A stretch of DNA of 64,000 nucleotides from Andreprevotia sp. IGB-42 (GTDB taxonomy: Bacteria; Pseudomonadota; Gammaproteobacteria; Burkholderiales; Chitinibacteraceae), in assembly GCF_009848685.1 (NCBI RefSeq), contig NZ_WXTX01000017.1, positions 1 to 64,000 on the forward strand, in the 5' to 3' direction. A model generated the notes under the pieces. That model saw nothing but the letters and a program-made list of their open reading frames with translations, did not search any database and was not told where the DNA came from. This document shows positions 16,883 to 25,886 of this stretch, in pieces. The translations under genes and the position numbers were made by a program. Numbering within the stretch: the stretch's first letter is position 1; each line of letters starts with the position of its first letter.

Positions 16883-18438
16883 CCCGGCTGGCCTTGGTGG
16901 GCACGGCCAATCTGCCGGCTGATGCCGCCAGTATCGCCGCCATCGATGCGCTGCTGCCCGAAGCTACGCGTGAACAACGGCTGCTCTGGCAGGCGGGCGC
17001 GCAGGCGGTGTACCGCCAGGCCGGGCTGCAAACGCAGCCCATCATGCTGCCGCCAGCTGCACCTGTTGAATTGCAGCAGCAAGTTCCCGCCGCGCTGCAC
17101 CCGTTGCTGGGCGATCTGCTGGCCGGCCAGCTGGACGAACTGTTGCCGTGGGCCACCGCACATTTTGCTGCCCGCCATTACCACTTGCCGGCAGTGCTGC
17201 TACCTATGGCACTCAGGCTGAACAACAAGGCCAGCCGGCAACGCTGGCTGCCGCTACTGGGCGAGCGTGGCCGCTGGCTGGCCGCGCAGAATGCCGACTG
17301 GCACTGGGCGATACAGCCACAACAAGCCCCGGCGGATGATGCGTTGCTCGCGGCGCATTGGCACGAGGGCACATTTGCCGTACGCCGCCGCGCGCTGGCG
17401 CAAACCCGCCAGCGTGATCCTGCGCTGGCGCGGGATTGGCTGGCCGCTGCGCTGCCGCAGGAAAAAGCCGAGCAGAGGCTGGCGCTGGCGGAAGTGCTGG
17501 CAGATGGCCTGTGCAACGATGACGAAGCCCTCCTCAGCAGCCTGCTGGCCGATCGCAGCCAGGCCGTGCGCCAGCTTGCCGCTGGCCTGCTGGCGCAGCT
17601 GCCGGAATCCGCATTTGCATTGCGCATGAGCGAGCGGGCACACGCCACCCTGCAATGGGCGCAGCCCGAAACGCAGGGCGCATTCGCCAAAGTGGCCAGT
17701 TGGCTGGGCAAGGGCAATGCGCCCCAACTGGTCGTAGATCCGCCGCTGGAGCTACCCAGGGATTGGGAGAAAGACGGCATTGTGGCCAACCCGTCTGCCG
17801 GGGAGGGCAAGCGTGCGTGGTGGTTGCGCCAGTTGCTGGCGCTGGTGCCCCCGTCGCGCTGGGGCCAGCTCACCGGCGCCACGCCGGCCACCTTGCTGCC
17901 GGTGCTGCAAAGGAGCGACTGGGCAGAGGCTTTGTTGTCCGGCCTGGCCGAAGCCAGCTGCCGCTTTGCCGATGCCGATTGGGCGGCGGTGCTGGTCGAG
18001 CAATCATTGCTGGCGCCAGGCGGCAGCATGGCCGATTACGGCGCGCGCCTGTGGCAAACGCTCGCCGTGGCAGACCAGCAAGCGGTGCTGCTGCGCCTGC
18101 TGGGCGCAGACCAGCTCGACATCGTGGTGGCGGTGCTCAGCCGGCAGGATGGCCCGTGGCCGGCCGCCGTGCAGCAGGCAGTGGAAACCATGCTGGCTGC
18201 CCGGCAATTTGCCGACCATGCGCCCGGCAAGATCGAACCCTGCCTTACCCTTACCGCCTTGCTGATGCTGCAGATCAGCGATGCGCGCCTTGCCGCATTG
18301 ATTGCTGTGCTGGAGCGCAATGTGGCGGCCTTTGCCGACCGCCAGGAATGGATCTACCGGCACTTGACCGACCGCGCCGCGCGCATCGTTGCGCTGGCCC
18401 ATACCCGACAAACCATCATCCAGGAGACTGCCCCGTGA
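16870..18438 (+). CDS. DUF5691 family protein
   Basis: 522 residues starting at the ATG at 16870, inside the end of the SWIM gene. The sequence is Leu/Ala/Gln/Trp-rich and helical, with repeated segments resembling HEAT-type helical pairs (for example RRRALAQTRQRDPALARDWLAAALPQ and LLADRSQAVRQLAAGLLAQLP). No catalytic residues are evident. DUF5691 genes typically sit beside SWIM, MoxR and VWA genes, as here. The stop codon overlaps the GTG of the AAA+ gene (GTGA). It is probably a scaffold or substrate adaptor for the ATPase, inferred from position and fold only. Confidence 0.8.
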   Translation: MDELTRLALVGTANLPADAASIAAIDALLPEATREQRLLWQAGAQAVYRQAGLQTQPIMLPPAAPVELQQQVPAALHPLLGDLLAGQLDELLPWATAHFAARHYHLPAVLLPMALRLNNKASRQRWLPLLGERGRWLAAQNADWHWAIQPQQAPADDALLAAHWHEGTFAVRRRALAQTRQRDPALARDWLAAALPQEKAEQRLALAEVLADGLCNDDEALLSSLLADRSQAVRQLAAGLLAQLPESAFALRMSERAHATLQWAQPETQGAFAKVASWLGKGNAPQLVVDPPLELPRDWEKDGIVANPSAGEGKRAWWLRQLLALVPPSRWGQLTGATPATLLPVLQRSDWAEALLSGLAEASCRFADADWAAVLVEQSLLAPGGSMADYGARLWQTLAVADQQAVLLRLLGADQLDIVVAVLSRQDGPWPAAVQQAVETMLAARQFADHAPGKIEPCLTLTALLMLQISDARLAALIAVLERNVAAFADRQEWIYRHLTDRAARIVALAHTRQTIIQETAP

Positions 18439-19538
18439 CCGCCCCATCGAACGCCAGCCTGAACGCGGTGCTGCGCCAGCACGCCGAGCAGCAATATGCC
18501 GAAGAACTCGCCGAGCTGGTCCGCCAGGACAGCAAGCCCAAGCCACCCAACTGGCGGCTGTCGCCCTGGGCGGTCAAAATCTACCTGCTGGGCGGCAAGC
18601 TGGCGGATGGTTTCGAGGTCAGCGCCAAATATATCGGCAGCGCACGGCTGATCGAAATTGCCGTTGCCACGCTGGCCACCGATCGCGCGCTGCTGCTGTA
18701 CGGCGTGCCGGGCACCGCCAAAAGCTGGGTGTCCGAGCATTTGGCCGCCGCCATCTGCGGTGATTCCACGCTGCTGATCCAGGGCACCGCCGGCACCGAT
18801 GAATCCGCGCTGCGCTACGGCTGGAACTACGCCCGGCTGCTGGCCGAAGGCCCGTCCGAAGCCGCGCTGGTCGCCAGCCCCATGCTCAAGGCACTGCGTG
18901 ATGGCAAGCTGGCACGGCTGGAAGAAATGACCCGCGTGCCGAGCGAAGTACAGGACACGCTGATCACGCTGCTGTCGGAAAAAACCCTGCCGGTGCCGGA
19001 GCTGGGCATCGAGGTGCAGGCGCAACGCGGTTTCAACGTGATTGCCACCGCCAACAACCGCGATAAGGGCGTGAACGAAATGTCGTCCGCGCTGATGCGC
19101 CGCTTCAATACCGTCATCCTGCCCACGCCAGACAGCTTCGATGAAGAAGTCAGCATCGTCACCCGCCGCGTGGCCGAGCTGGGCCAGGCATTGGCACTGC
19201 CGGCAGAAAAACCCGCGCTGGAAGAAGTCCGCCGCGTGGTGGCCATTTTCCGCGAGCTGCGCAATGGCGTGACCGAAGACGGCAAGACCAAACTCAAGTC
19301 GCCCAGCGGCACACTGTCCACCGCAGAGGCCATTTCGGTGCTCGGGCACGGCATGGCGGTGGCGGGCTATTACAGCGACGGCATCCTGCGCGCGGCGGAC
19401 ATTGCCGCCGGCATCACCGGCGCCATCGTCAAGGATCCGGTGCAGGACAAACTGGTGTGGCTGGAATACCTGAAAACGGTCGCCAAGGAGCGCGACGGGT
19501 GGAAAGACCTGTACCGCGCCTGCATGGACGTGGTTTGA
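18435..19538 (+). CDS. MoxR-type AAA+ ATPase (YehL-like)
   Basis: 367 residues from a GTG at 18435 overlapping the DUF5691 stop, with CAGGAGA a few bases upstream. Walker A is GVPGTAKS at 90-97. The Walker B region reads GKLARLEEMTRVP, and sensor 1 is the NVIATANNRD stretch, followed by arginine-rich MRRF. This is the AAA_5/MoxR class, whose members act as ATP-driven chaperones or assembly factors with VWA partners. A VWA gene closes the same block. There is no signal peptide, so it is cytoplasmic. Confidence 0.92.
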   Translation: MTAPSNASLNAVLRQHAEQQYAEELAELVRQDSKPKPPNWRLSPWAVKIYLLGGKLADGFEVSAKYIGSARLIEIAVATLATDRALLLYGVPGTAKSWVSEHLAAAICGDSTLLIQGTAGTDESALRYGWNYARLLAEGPSEAALVASPMLKALRDGKLARLEEMTRVPSEVQDTLITLLSEKTLPVPELGIEVQAQRGFNVIATANNRDKGVNEMSSALMRRFNTVILPTPDSFDEEVSIVTRRVAELGQALALPAEKPALEEVRRVVAIFRELRNGVTEDGKTKLKSPSGTLSTAEAISVLGHGMAVAGYYSDGILRAADIAAGITGAIVKDPVQDKLVWLEYLKTVAKERDGWKDLYRACMDVV

Positions 19539-19548
19539 GGGGGCCGCC

Positions 19549-20277
19549 ATGACAACGCTCAACCCCATCCACGCCGACCGCTGGCTGGCGCTGGCGAACC
19601 GTAGCGCGCAATGGCAGGACGAAGAAGAAGGCGAGATCAACTACCGCTTCCACACCGTCGATTGTGGCGAGCTGTGGTTGAAAAGCGGCCGGCTGGTGCC
19701 GTGCGATCCCTTCGTCACGCTCGCGCACGCCGATAACGTCGAAATCGCCGTACCGCCCGGCCGCTATCCGGTACGGGCCACCATTGCAGACGTCAGCGAC
19801 GAGCAGGACGGCTCGCATGAGCGCGAAGCGTACCTGTCGCTGGTGCTGTCCGATGTGCCTGCGGTGGGCTGGCGCTTCCTGGCGCCGTTGCAACCCGGCG
19901 ATACCGCGCCGGAAGCCGAAGAAGACGAATTCGTCGGCATCCCGGTCGATGCCGGCACCGTGGGTTTTGTCGATGCCGATGCCGTAGCGCGGCTGATGCC
20001 GGACCCGGCCAGCACCGACTGGTACGAAACGCTGGTCGATAGCGGTGGCGACGACAGCTGGTTTGCGCAGATGGATGACGAAACCCGCTTGCGCGCCGGT
20101 TGCGCCAACATTGCCTTGCCCGGCGCCAGCGATGGCGAAAACCTCATCCTTGCGCATTCCGGCTGGGGCGATGGCATCTATGCGGTGATCGGTACCTACG
20201 CGGCAGATGGCGCACTTACCGGCGTGCATATCGATCTGGCGGTGGTGCCTGCGGCACTGCTGCCGGAGTGGGATTGA
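19549..20277 (+). CDS. DUF4241 family protein
   Basis: 242 residues, acidic. The sequence has the order seen in DUF4241 proteins: a beta-rich N-terminal part with GELWLKSGRLVPCDPF and PPGRYPV, and a C-terminal part with GFVDADAVARL and a GWGDGIYAVIGTYAADG stretch. DUF4241 has no established biochemical role. The gene begins ten bases after the MoxR stop, and its own stop overlaps the DUF5682 start by one base (TGATG). It is therefore translationally embedded in the MoxR block, although the E. coli yeh set lacks such a gene. Confidence 0.8.
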   Translation: MTTLNPIHADRWLALANRSAQWQDEEEGEINYRFHTVDCGELWLKSGRLVPCDPFVTLAHADNVEIAVPPGRYPVRATIADVSDEQDGSHEREAYLSLVLSDVPAVGWRFLAPLQPGDTAPEAEEDEFVGIPVDAGTVGFVDADAVARLMPDPASTDWYETLVDSGGDDSWFAQMDDETRLRAGCANIALPGASDGENLILAHSGWGDGIYAVIGTYAADGALTGVHIDLAVVPAALLPEWD

Positions 20278-22586
20278 TGGCAACGCATTACTTCGGCATC
20301 CGCCACCATGGCCCCGGTTGCGCCCGTGCGCTGGAAGCCGCGCTTGCCACGCTGGCGCCGGACATCATCCTGCTGGAAGGCCCACCGGAAGCCGACGATA
20401 TCGTCGCACTGGCCGCTGATCCGGCCATGCGCCCGCCGGTGGCGTTGCTGGTGTACCCGAGCGATGCGCCGGAGCATGGCGTGTTCTTCCCGTTTGCCGA
20501 GTTCTCGCCTGAGTGGCGCGCCATCCGTTATGCGGCCGGGCAGGGCATTCCACTCAACTTCATGGATTTGCCGCCCACGCATGGCTTTGCCGAGACCATG
20601 GCCAAGGCGTCGCCAGCGGTCGAGGAGGATGCGGAGCAAGGCGCTGCAGTGCCCGCAGCAGAGGGTGATGATCAGCCGGCTGGCGCGGATGCGGAATCAT
20701 CGGATACCGGCGAATTGACGGATGAGGCCGCAGCCGGTGACAACATGGCCAACTGGCGCATGGATCCGATCGGCGAGCTGTCCCGCGCAGCCGGCTACGA
20801 TGACCACGAACTGTGGTGGGAAATCGAAATCGAGCAGCGGCGTGATGCCACCGAGCTGTTTGCCGCCATTGCCGAAGCCATGACCGCCTTGCGCGAACAT
20901 GCACCGCCGCCAGACCTGCGCGAAGCCCGCCGCGAAGCACACATGCGCTGCCGCGTGCGTGAAGCGCAGAAAGCCGGTTATCAGCGTATTGCCGTGGTGT
21001 CCGGCGCATGGCATGTGCCGGCGCTGATTCAGCCGGCCACCACGAAGGATGACCAGGCCTTGCTCAAGGGCTTGCCCAAAACCCGTGTTGCCAGTACCTG
21101 GGTGCCGTGGAGCGATGACCGCCTGGCGTTCGAAAGCGGCTACGGCGCCGGGGTCACCTCACCAGGCTGGTACCGGCATCTGTGGCAAAGCCCGGACCGT
21201 GCCGGCCTGCGCTGGATTACCGAAGCCGCGCGCGTGATGCGTGAACACGGGCTGGATGCATCGTCCGCCAGCGTGATCGAAACCGTACGGTTGGCCGATG
21301 CGCTGGCTGCCTTGCGGGGCCTGCCCTTGCCTGGCCTGGCGGAAAACCGCGAAGCCATTCTTACCGTGCTGTGCCACGGCGAGCCATCGCCACTGGCGCT
21401 GATCCGTAGCCGGCTGGAAATCGGCCACGGCATTGGCCGGGTACCCGCCAATGCGGCTGCCGCCCCGCTGCAGCGTGATCTGGAGGCACAACAGAAGCGC
21501 CTGCGCCTCAAGCCCGGCACCGAAATCAAGCGCATCGATCTGGACCTGCGCGAGGAGGGCGGCCGGGCTCGCAGCCGCTTGCTGCATCGTCTGAATATCC
21601 TCGGCGTGGATTGGGGCGAACTGCAGCACGATGCCAACCGCACCGGCACCTTCCGCGAAGCGTGGGAACTGCACTGGCAGCCGGAGCTGGCGGTCAGCCT
21701 GATTGGCGCCAGCCGCTACGGCAACAGCATCGTGGAAGCCGCCAGCAACATGCTGTGCGAGCAGGCACGCCAGAATGCCGATCTGCCGGTGCTTACCAGC
21801 ATGCTCGATAGCGCCGTGCTGGCCGGCCTGCCCAAGGCCATCAACGTGCTTCTGGCCTGCGTGCAGAACCAGGCGGCAGTTGCTGCCGATATCACCCACC
21901 TGATGGATGCGTTGCCGCCGTTGGTGTACGTGGCGCGTTACGGTGATGTGCGTGGCACCGCGGCCGCCAGCGTGCAGCCCATCGTGGAATCGCTGGTCGA
22001 GCGCATCATCGTCGGCCTGGGGCCGGCCGCCAGCGGCATCGACGAGCAGGCGGCAGAAGCATTGATGCGGCGCGTCGACGACGTGCAGGTGGCGCTCGAT
22101 ACGCTGGACCTGGCGCCACTGCGCGAAGACTGGTTCGATTGCCTGGCACAGCTGCTCGATCTGGATACGGCTGCCCCCATGGTGCGCGGGGGCGCGCTGC
22201 GGCTGGCGTTCGATCGCCAGCGCATCGATGCCGCTACGCTGGCTACCCGGGCACGGCTGGCTCTGGCGCCCGCGGTGGCACCGGCGCTATCCACTGGCTG
22301 GCTGACCGGGCTGCTGCGCGGCAGCGGCCTGCTGCTGCTGCATCACGATGCGCTGTGGCGCGTGATCGATGAGTGGCTGTTTGCGCTGGGCCACGATGTA
22401 TTCATGGAACGCTTGCCGCTGCTGCGCCGTGCGTTTGCCGATTTCACCCCTGCAGAACGCCGCCAGATGGGCGGCAAGGTGCGCAATCTGGGTGATGCCT
22501 CGCCGCAGCAGCAAGCTGATCTGTCACTGGACGAAGCCCGAGCCGCGCGCGTATTGCCGGTGCTGGCCGCCATACTGGGAACCTGA
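20277..22586 (+). CDS. DUF5682 family protein (YehM-like)
   Basis: 769 residues from the ATG at 20277. The N-terminal 250 residues show GIRHHGPG at 7-14, LLEGPPE near 32-38 and VSGAWH ending at H246. This pattern recalls the E-x-P/GxxH hydrolase scaffold of TIKI/TraB/EreA-like proteins, a similarity I infer from spacing only. An acidic low-complexity insert lies near 113-157. The remaining 500 residues are helical with no named motif. It is the largest member of the block and stops four bases before the VWA gene. Function unknown. Confidence 0.8.
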   Translation: MATHYFGIRHHGPGCARALEAALATLAPDIILLEGPPEADDIVALAADPAMRPPVALLVYPSDAPEHGVFFPFAEFSPEWRAIRYAAGQGIPLNFMDLPPTHGFAETMAKASPAVEEDAEQGAAVPAAEGDDQPAGADAESSDTGELTDEAAAGDNMANWRMDPIGELSRAAGYDDHELWWEIEIEQRRDATELFAAIAEAMTALREHAPPPDLREARREAHMRCRVREAQKAGYQRIAVVSGAWHVPALIQPATTKDDQALLKGLPKTRVASTWVPWSDDRLAFESGYGAGVTSPGWYRHLWQSPDRAGLRWITEAARVMREHGLDASSASVIETVRLADALAALRGLPLPGLAENREAILTVLCHGEPSPLALIRSRLEIGHGIGRVPANAAAAPLQRDLEAQQKRLRLKPGTEIKRIDLDLREEGGRARSRLLHRLNILGVDWGELQHDANRTGTFREAWELHWQPELAVSLIGASRYGNSIVEAASNMLCEQARQNADLPVLTSMLDSAVLAGLPKAINVLLACVQNQAAVAADITHLMDALPPLVYVARYGDVRGTAAASVQPIVESLVERIIVGLGPAASGIDEQAAEALMRRVDDVQVALDTLDLAPLREDWFDCLAQLLDLDTAAPMVRGGALRLAFDRQRIDAATLATRARLALAPAVAPALSTGWLTGLLRGSGLLLLHHDALWRVIDEWLFALGHDVFMERLPLLRRAFADFTPAERRQMGGKVRNLGDASPQQQADLSLDEARAARVLPVLAAILGT

Positions 22587-22590
22587 ACGT

Positions 22591-23787
22591 ATGAATCCTG
22601 CTCTTGATACCGATCGCATGCAGCGCTGGCGCCTGGTACTGGGGGAAGCCGCTGGCGAAACCTGCGGTGCTGCGCTCAGCCCGGATCTGCAGCGTGCCGA
22701 TGCTGCGCTGGCTGCGCTGTACGAAAGCGAGCGCAGCGCCGGCCTGGGTGCATCCAACCCCAATGTGGCGCGCTGGCTGGGCGATATCCGCGAATTCTTC
22801 CCCACGCCGGTGGTGCAGGTGATGCAGCAGGATGCGATCACCCGCCTCAACCTGCAGAAAATGCTGCTGGAGCCCGAGCTGCTGGAAGCGGTGGAGCCCG
22901 ATGTGCACCTGGTGGCCAGCCTGGTATCGCTATCGCGCGTGATGCCGGCCAAAACGCGCGATACCGCACGCCGTGTGGTACGCCGCGTGGTGGACGAACT
23001 GGAAAAGCGCCTGAAGGAACCGATGCGCCAGGCGATCACCGGCAGCCTCAACCGCGCCGAGCGCAACCGTCGCCCCAAGCTCAATGAGATCGACTGGCAC
23101 CGCACCATACAGGCCAACCTGGGCCGCTACCTGCCGGAAAAGAAAACCGTGGTGGCAGAAAAACTGATCGGCCATGGCCGCAAGCGCAGTGCGCTGCGTG
23201 ACGTGGTGCTGTGCGTGGATCAGAGTGGCTCGATGGCGGCATCGCTGGTGTACGCGGGCATCTTTGCCGCAGTGATGGCATCGCTGCGCGCGGTGCGTAC
23301 CCGCATGGTGGTATTCGATACCCAGGTGGCGGATCTGACCGAAGAAGCGGAAGACCCGGTTGACCTGCTGTTCGGCGTGCAACTGGGCGGCGGCACGGAT
23401 ATCAACCTGGCACTGGGCTACTGCCAGCAGGTGATAGACCGCCCGGAAAAAACCATACTGGTGCTGATCACCGATCTATATGAAGGCGGCAATGCCGGCG
23501 AGATGCTCAAGCGTGCTGCCGCCCTCAAGGCCGCTGGCGTCAATTTCATCTGCCTGCTGGCGCTGGCGGATAATGGCGCCCCCGGTTACGACCAGCAACA
23601 TGCCGCGCGCTTTGCCGCGCTGGGCATTCCCACCTTCGCCTGCACCCCGGATCAGTTTCCCGAGCTGATGGCCGCGGCCATCCAGAAACAGGACGTCAAC
23701 CTGTGGGCAGCCAGGCAGGGTTTTGTCACCCACCGTGCGGATGATCACCAAGTTGGAAGTCCCCTGTCCACAATGACCGGTGGGTGA
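22591..23787 (+). CDS. VWA domain protein (CoxE/YehP-like)
   Basis: 398 residues from the ATG at 22591. An N-terminal helical region of about 200 residues is followed by a von Willebrand A domain with an intact MIDAS: D210-x-S212-x-S214 (VDQSGSM), a later GGGTDIN threonine and LITDLYEGG aspartate. VWA proteins of this class pair with MoxR ATPases to bind and remodel clients in a metal-dependent way. The last 20 or so residues after DVNLWAARQ look unlike the family and may be a drifted tail. It is the last gene of the six-gene block. Confidence 0.9.
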   Translation: MNPALDTDRMQRWRLVLGEAAGETCGAALSPDLQRADAALAALYESERSAGLGASNPNVARWLGDIREFFPTPVVQVMQQDAITRLNLQKMLLEPELLEAVEPDVHLVASLVSLSRVMPAKTRDTARRVVRRVVDELEKRLKEPMRQAITGSLNRAERNRRPKLNEIDWHRTIQANLGRYLPEKKTVVAEKLIGHGRKRSALRDVVLCVDQSGSMAASLVYAGIFAAVMASLRAVRTRMVVFDTQVADLTEEAEDPVDLLFGVQLGGGTDINLALGYCQQVIDRPEKTILVLITDLYEGGNAGEMLKRAAALKAAGVNFICLLALADNGAPGYDQQHAARFAALGIPTFACTPDQFPELMAAAIQKQDVNLWAARQGFVTHRADDHQVGSPLSTMTGG

Positions 23788-24161
23788 TTCATTCATCTGG
23801 CATGCCATGAGCGGGAACTCCGGCAAATTACCGGGCTGCATATCCTGCCATTCAAGCGCATCGATATGTCGTGAGGGTAAATGCAGATGGAATGAATTTG
23901 GTCCGCTCGCCTTGTTTTTCCAATGCTTTTCATCGGCTGATGGCGAAATGCTGCAATCAGCCTGTTGCAATCTTCGTCGGTCTCCGTCAGTCCTTTCCTA
24001 TTAGAAGCTCCGTGGCAGTCCGGTACGCCATGGCGGGGTTTCTCAATATCTTTCTCCTACGCCGCCGCCATTTCGGGGCCGGGCATGTAGCGATGGCAAG
24101 AACGGCTGTCGCCAGTGGATTCCAGTGGAATCCCTTGGAACCAATTTGAAGGAGATTCGAA
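23788..24161. other. Intergenic region between VWA gene and DUF4397 lipoprotein gene
   Basis: 374 bases less GC-rich than the neighbours. It should hold the lipoprotein promoter. A good ribosome site (GAAGGAGATTCGAA) ends it. No hairpin with a T tail follows the VWA gene and no RNA gene is recognisable. Confidence 0.5.
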
Positions 24162-25046
24162 ATGACGAGCGCAAAATCGGGTAAGTTCGGGCTGATGGCA
24201 TGGGCCAAGGCGGCAGTAGCGGTTGCTGGCCTGGGTTCGGTGTTGTTGTTGAGCGCGTGTAACAGTGACGATGCGATCGATGATCGTCTTGGCCTCAGCA
24301 AGCCATCGCTGCGTGTGGTGCATGCGTTCCCCAATGGTCCCAAGGTTGACTTCCTGGCCAACGGTAATTCGATAGCGGCTGGCGCTGATTATCTTTATAC
24401 CAAGCCCTACGGCAATATCGATGATGTCACTACCACGGTGATTGCGAATCTCGCAGGCACCACTACCCAGGTTTCCTCGTCGGGTGAATTCAAGGCCGCT
24501 ACCGGTCACAAGTACACCTATCTGTTTGTTGCCGGCACCGGCGCTGCCAATGATGGCGTGTTGATTGACGACCCATATGAAAAAGGCCTGTTCTCCGACA
24601 AGGCCCGCGTGCGCGCATTCAATGCCGCATTCAATACCGGCAATGTCGATATCTATTTCCTGAAGGAAGGTCAGAGCATTGATACTGCTACACCGCAATT
24701 TGCTGCAGTAGGCTTCAAGAAGGCTTTGCCTGAATCAGGCAAGGATTCGTACAACACCGATGGTGGTGTGGTGCGTGTGGTTGTCACCAATGCAGGCTCC
24801 AAGCAACCCATCTTTACCTCGCAATCGGTATCGCTCACATCCAATGCCGATTGGCTGGTGACCGTTCTTCCCAAGGAAGGTATTGCATCGGTATTGCCTG
24901 ACCAGATCAAGGTGCTGATCGTGAAGACCGGCGATACCAGCGGGGTTGAGTTGACGCCGGAAACCGTTATTTCTCCGACACCGGCCCCGACCGTCATTCC
25001 GACCCTGACCCCTACAACGACACCGACAGTCACTCCGGTGCCGTAA
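24162..25046 (+). CDS. DUF4397 lipoprotein with Pro/Thr-rich C-terminal tail
   Basis: 294 residues. A signal sequence ends in the lipobox LLSAC with the lipidated C33. One or two DUF4397 beta-sandwich units follow: the first opens with SLRVVHAFPNGPKVDFLANG, and a second-like stretch reads KARVRAFNAAFNTGNVDIYFL. The last 30 residues are a T/P-rich tail (PTPAPTVIPTLTPTTTPT) of linker type, ending the protein rather than joining a further domain. DUF4397 proteins are cell-envelope proteins of unknown role. It is transcribed alone, with a weak hairpin downstream. Confidence 0.85.
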   Translation: MTSAKSGKFGLMAWAKAAVAVAGLGSVLLLSACNSDDAIDDRLGLSKPSLRVVHAFPNGPKVDFLANGNSIAAGADYLYTKPYGNIDDVTTTVIANLAGTTTQVSSSGEFKAATGHKYTYLFVAGTGAANDGVLIDDPYEKGLFSDKARVRAFNAAFNTGNVDIYFLKEGQSIDTATPQFAAVGFKKALPESGKDSYNTDGGVVRVVVTNAGSKQPIFTSQSVSLTSNADWLVTVLPKEGIASVLPDQIKVLIVKTGDTSGVELTPETVISPTPAPTVIPTLTPTTTPTVTPVP

Positions 25047-25081
25047 ATGCGCGGTATGGCACGAGGCGCGTGAAATGAAAA

Positions 25082-25111
25082 GCCGGAAGCCGCAATACAG
25101 CGGTTTCCGGC
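25082..25111 (+). terminator. Hairpin after the DUF4397 gene
   Basis: Eleven-base arms (25082-25092 and 25101-25111) with one mismatch around an 8-base loop, without a T tail. It is a plausible but weak terminator 36 bases past the stop. Confidence 0.4.
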
Positions 25112-25166
25112 CATCGCCACTGATCGCGTTGCTGATCGGTGGGCTACAAGCGATATCTTGTCAGTC

Positions 25167-25406
25167 TTATACCTTGCCGCAATACAGGAACATCGCAAAG
25201 CGCTTCCATGGCGGTGCGTCATTCAACCCCTGAGTTTTGCCCATGTGGGTGCTGTCCGCCCAATCCAGCGCTGCGGCCAGGTAATCCTCCAGGCTTTGCT
25301 GCGGCCAGCTTGCCGCGTGTTCAAGCCGGTCCTGCTGTAATGCGTGGGCAAAAGCCAGGAAGCTGGTGGCATCGGTTACGTTCTGCAGTCGTTCGTACAG
25401 CGTCAT
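25167..25406 (-). CDS. Small hypothetical protein (DUF7660-like)
   Basis: 79 residues, starting MTLYERLQNVTDATSFLAFAHALQQD and ending with a PPWKRFAMFLYCGKV segment. The pattern of an N-terminal Phe-Leu helix, a central W-x-x-x-x-L-x-x-Y-L-x-A helix and a Trp-containing C-terminus resembles the DUF7660 family of about 80 residues. No function is known. It lies 30 bases after the response regulator gene on the same strand and may be co-transcribed with it. Confidence 0.55.
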   Translation of the reverse strand: MTLYERLQNVTDATSFLAFAHALQQDRLEHAASWPQQSLEDYLAAALDWADSTHMGKTQGLNDAPPWKRFAMFLYCGKV

Positions 25407-25436
25407 GCGGGGATTCCGGCAGGGAAGGGGAAATGC

Positions 25437-25886
25437 TTAGACGTGCTTGCGCGGGGCCGGCTGGTTCAGCGCCAGCCAGTAGCTGCCCAGCTCACGCGAT
25501 GCGGTGACGAATTGATCGTAATCCACCGGCTTCTGCACGTAACTGTTGGCAAAGTTCTCATACGCGGCCATGCGATCGCGCTCTTCGATGGATGAGGTAA
25601 GAATGATCACCGGCAGGTGGCGGATGCGTTCATCCTGGCGTATTGCCTTGAGCACATCGATGCCGGAAAGCCGCGGCATGTTCAGGTCCAGCAGCACGAT
25701 CGCCGGAATATCCTGCACGTTGCGCCCGGCGTACGCACCCTGTGCAAACAGGTAATCCAGCGCTTCGACGCCATCGCGCGCGCGTATCACCGGGTTGTGG
25801 ATGCGTGCCTCTACAAAGGCCATCGCGGTGAGTTCGGCATCCGCATCGTTATCGTCCACCAGCAGAATGGCTTGCGGCCCGATCAT
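25437..25886 (-). CDS. Single-domain response regulator (Rcp1/CheY-like)
   Basis: 149 residues from the ATG at 25886; an in-frame ATG three codons upstream is also possible. The receiver domain is complete: acidic pair D11/D12 in LVDDND, phospho-acceptor D67 in LLDLNMP, T97 and K119 in VQKP. No output domain follows. This form, with a long beta4-alpha4 segment and SSIEERDRMAAYE, is the Rcp1 type usually served by bacteriophytochrome or hybrid kinases. No kinase is adjacent, so its partner must be elsewhere, perhaps one of the hybrid kinases in this window. Confidence 0.88.
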   Translation of the reverse strand: MIGPQAILLVDDNDADAELTAMAFVEARIHNPVIRARDGVEALDYLFAQGAYAGRNVQDIPAIVLLDLNMPRLSGIDVLKAIRQDERIRHLPVIILTSSIEERDRMAAYENFANSYVQKPVDYDQFVTASRELGSYWLALNQPAPRKHV

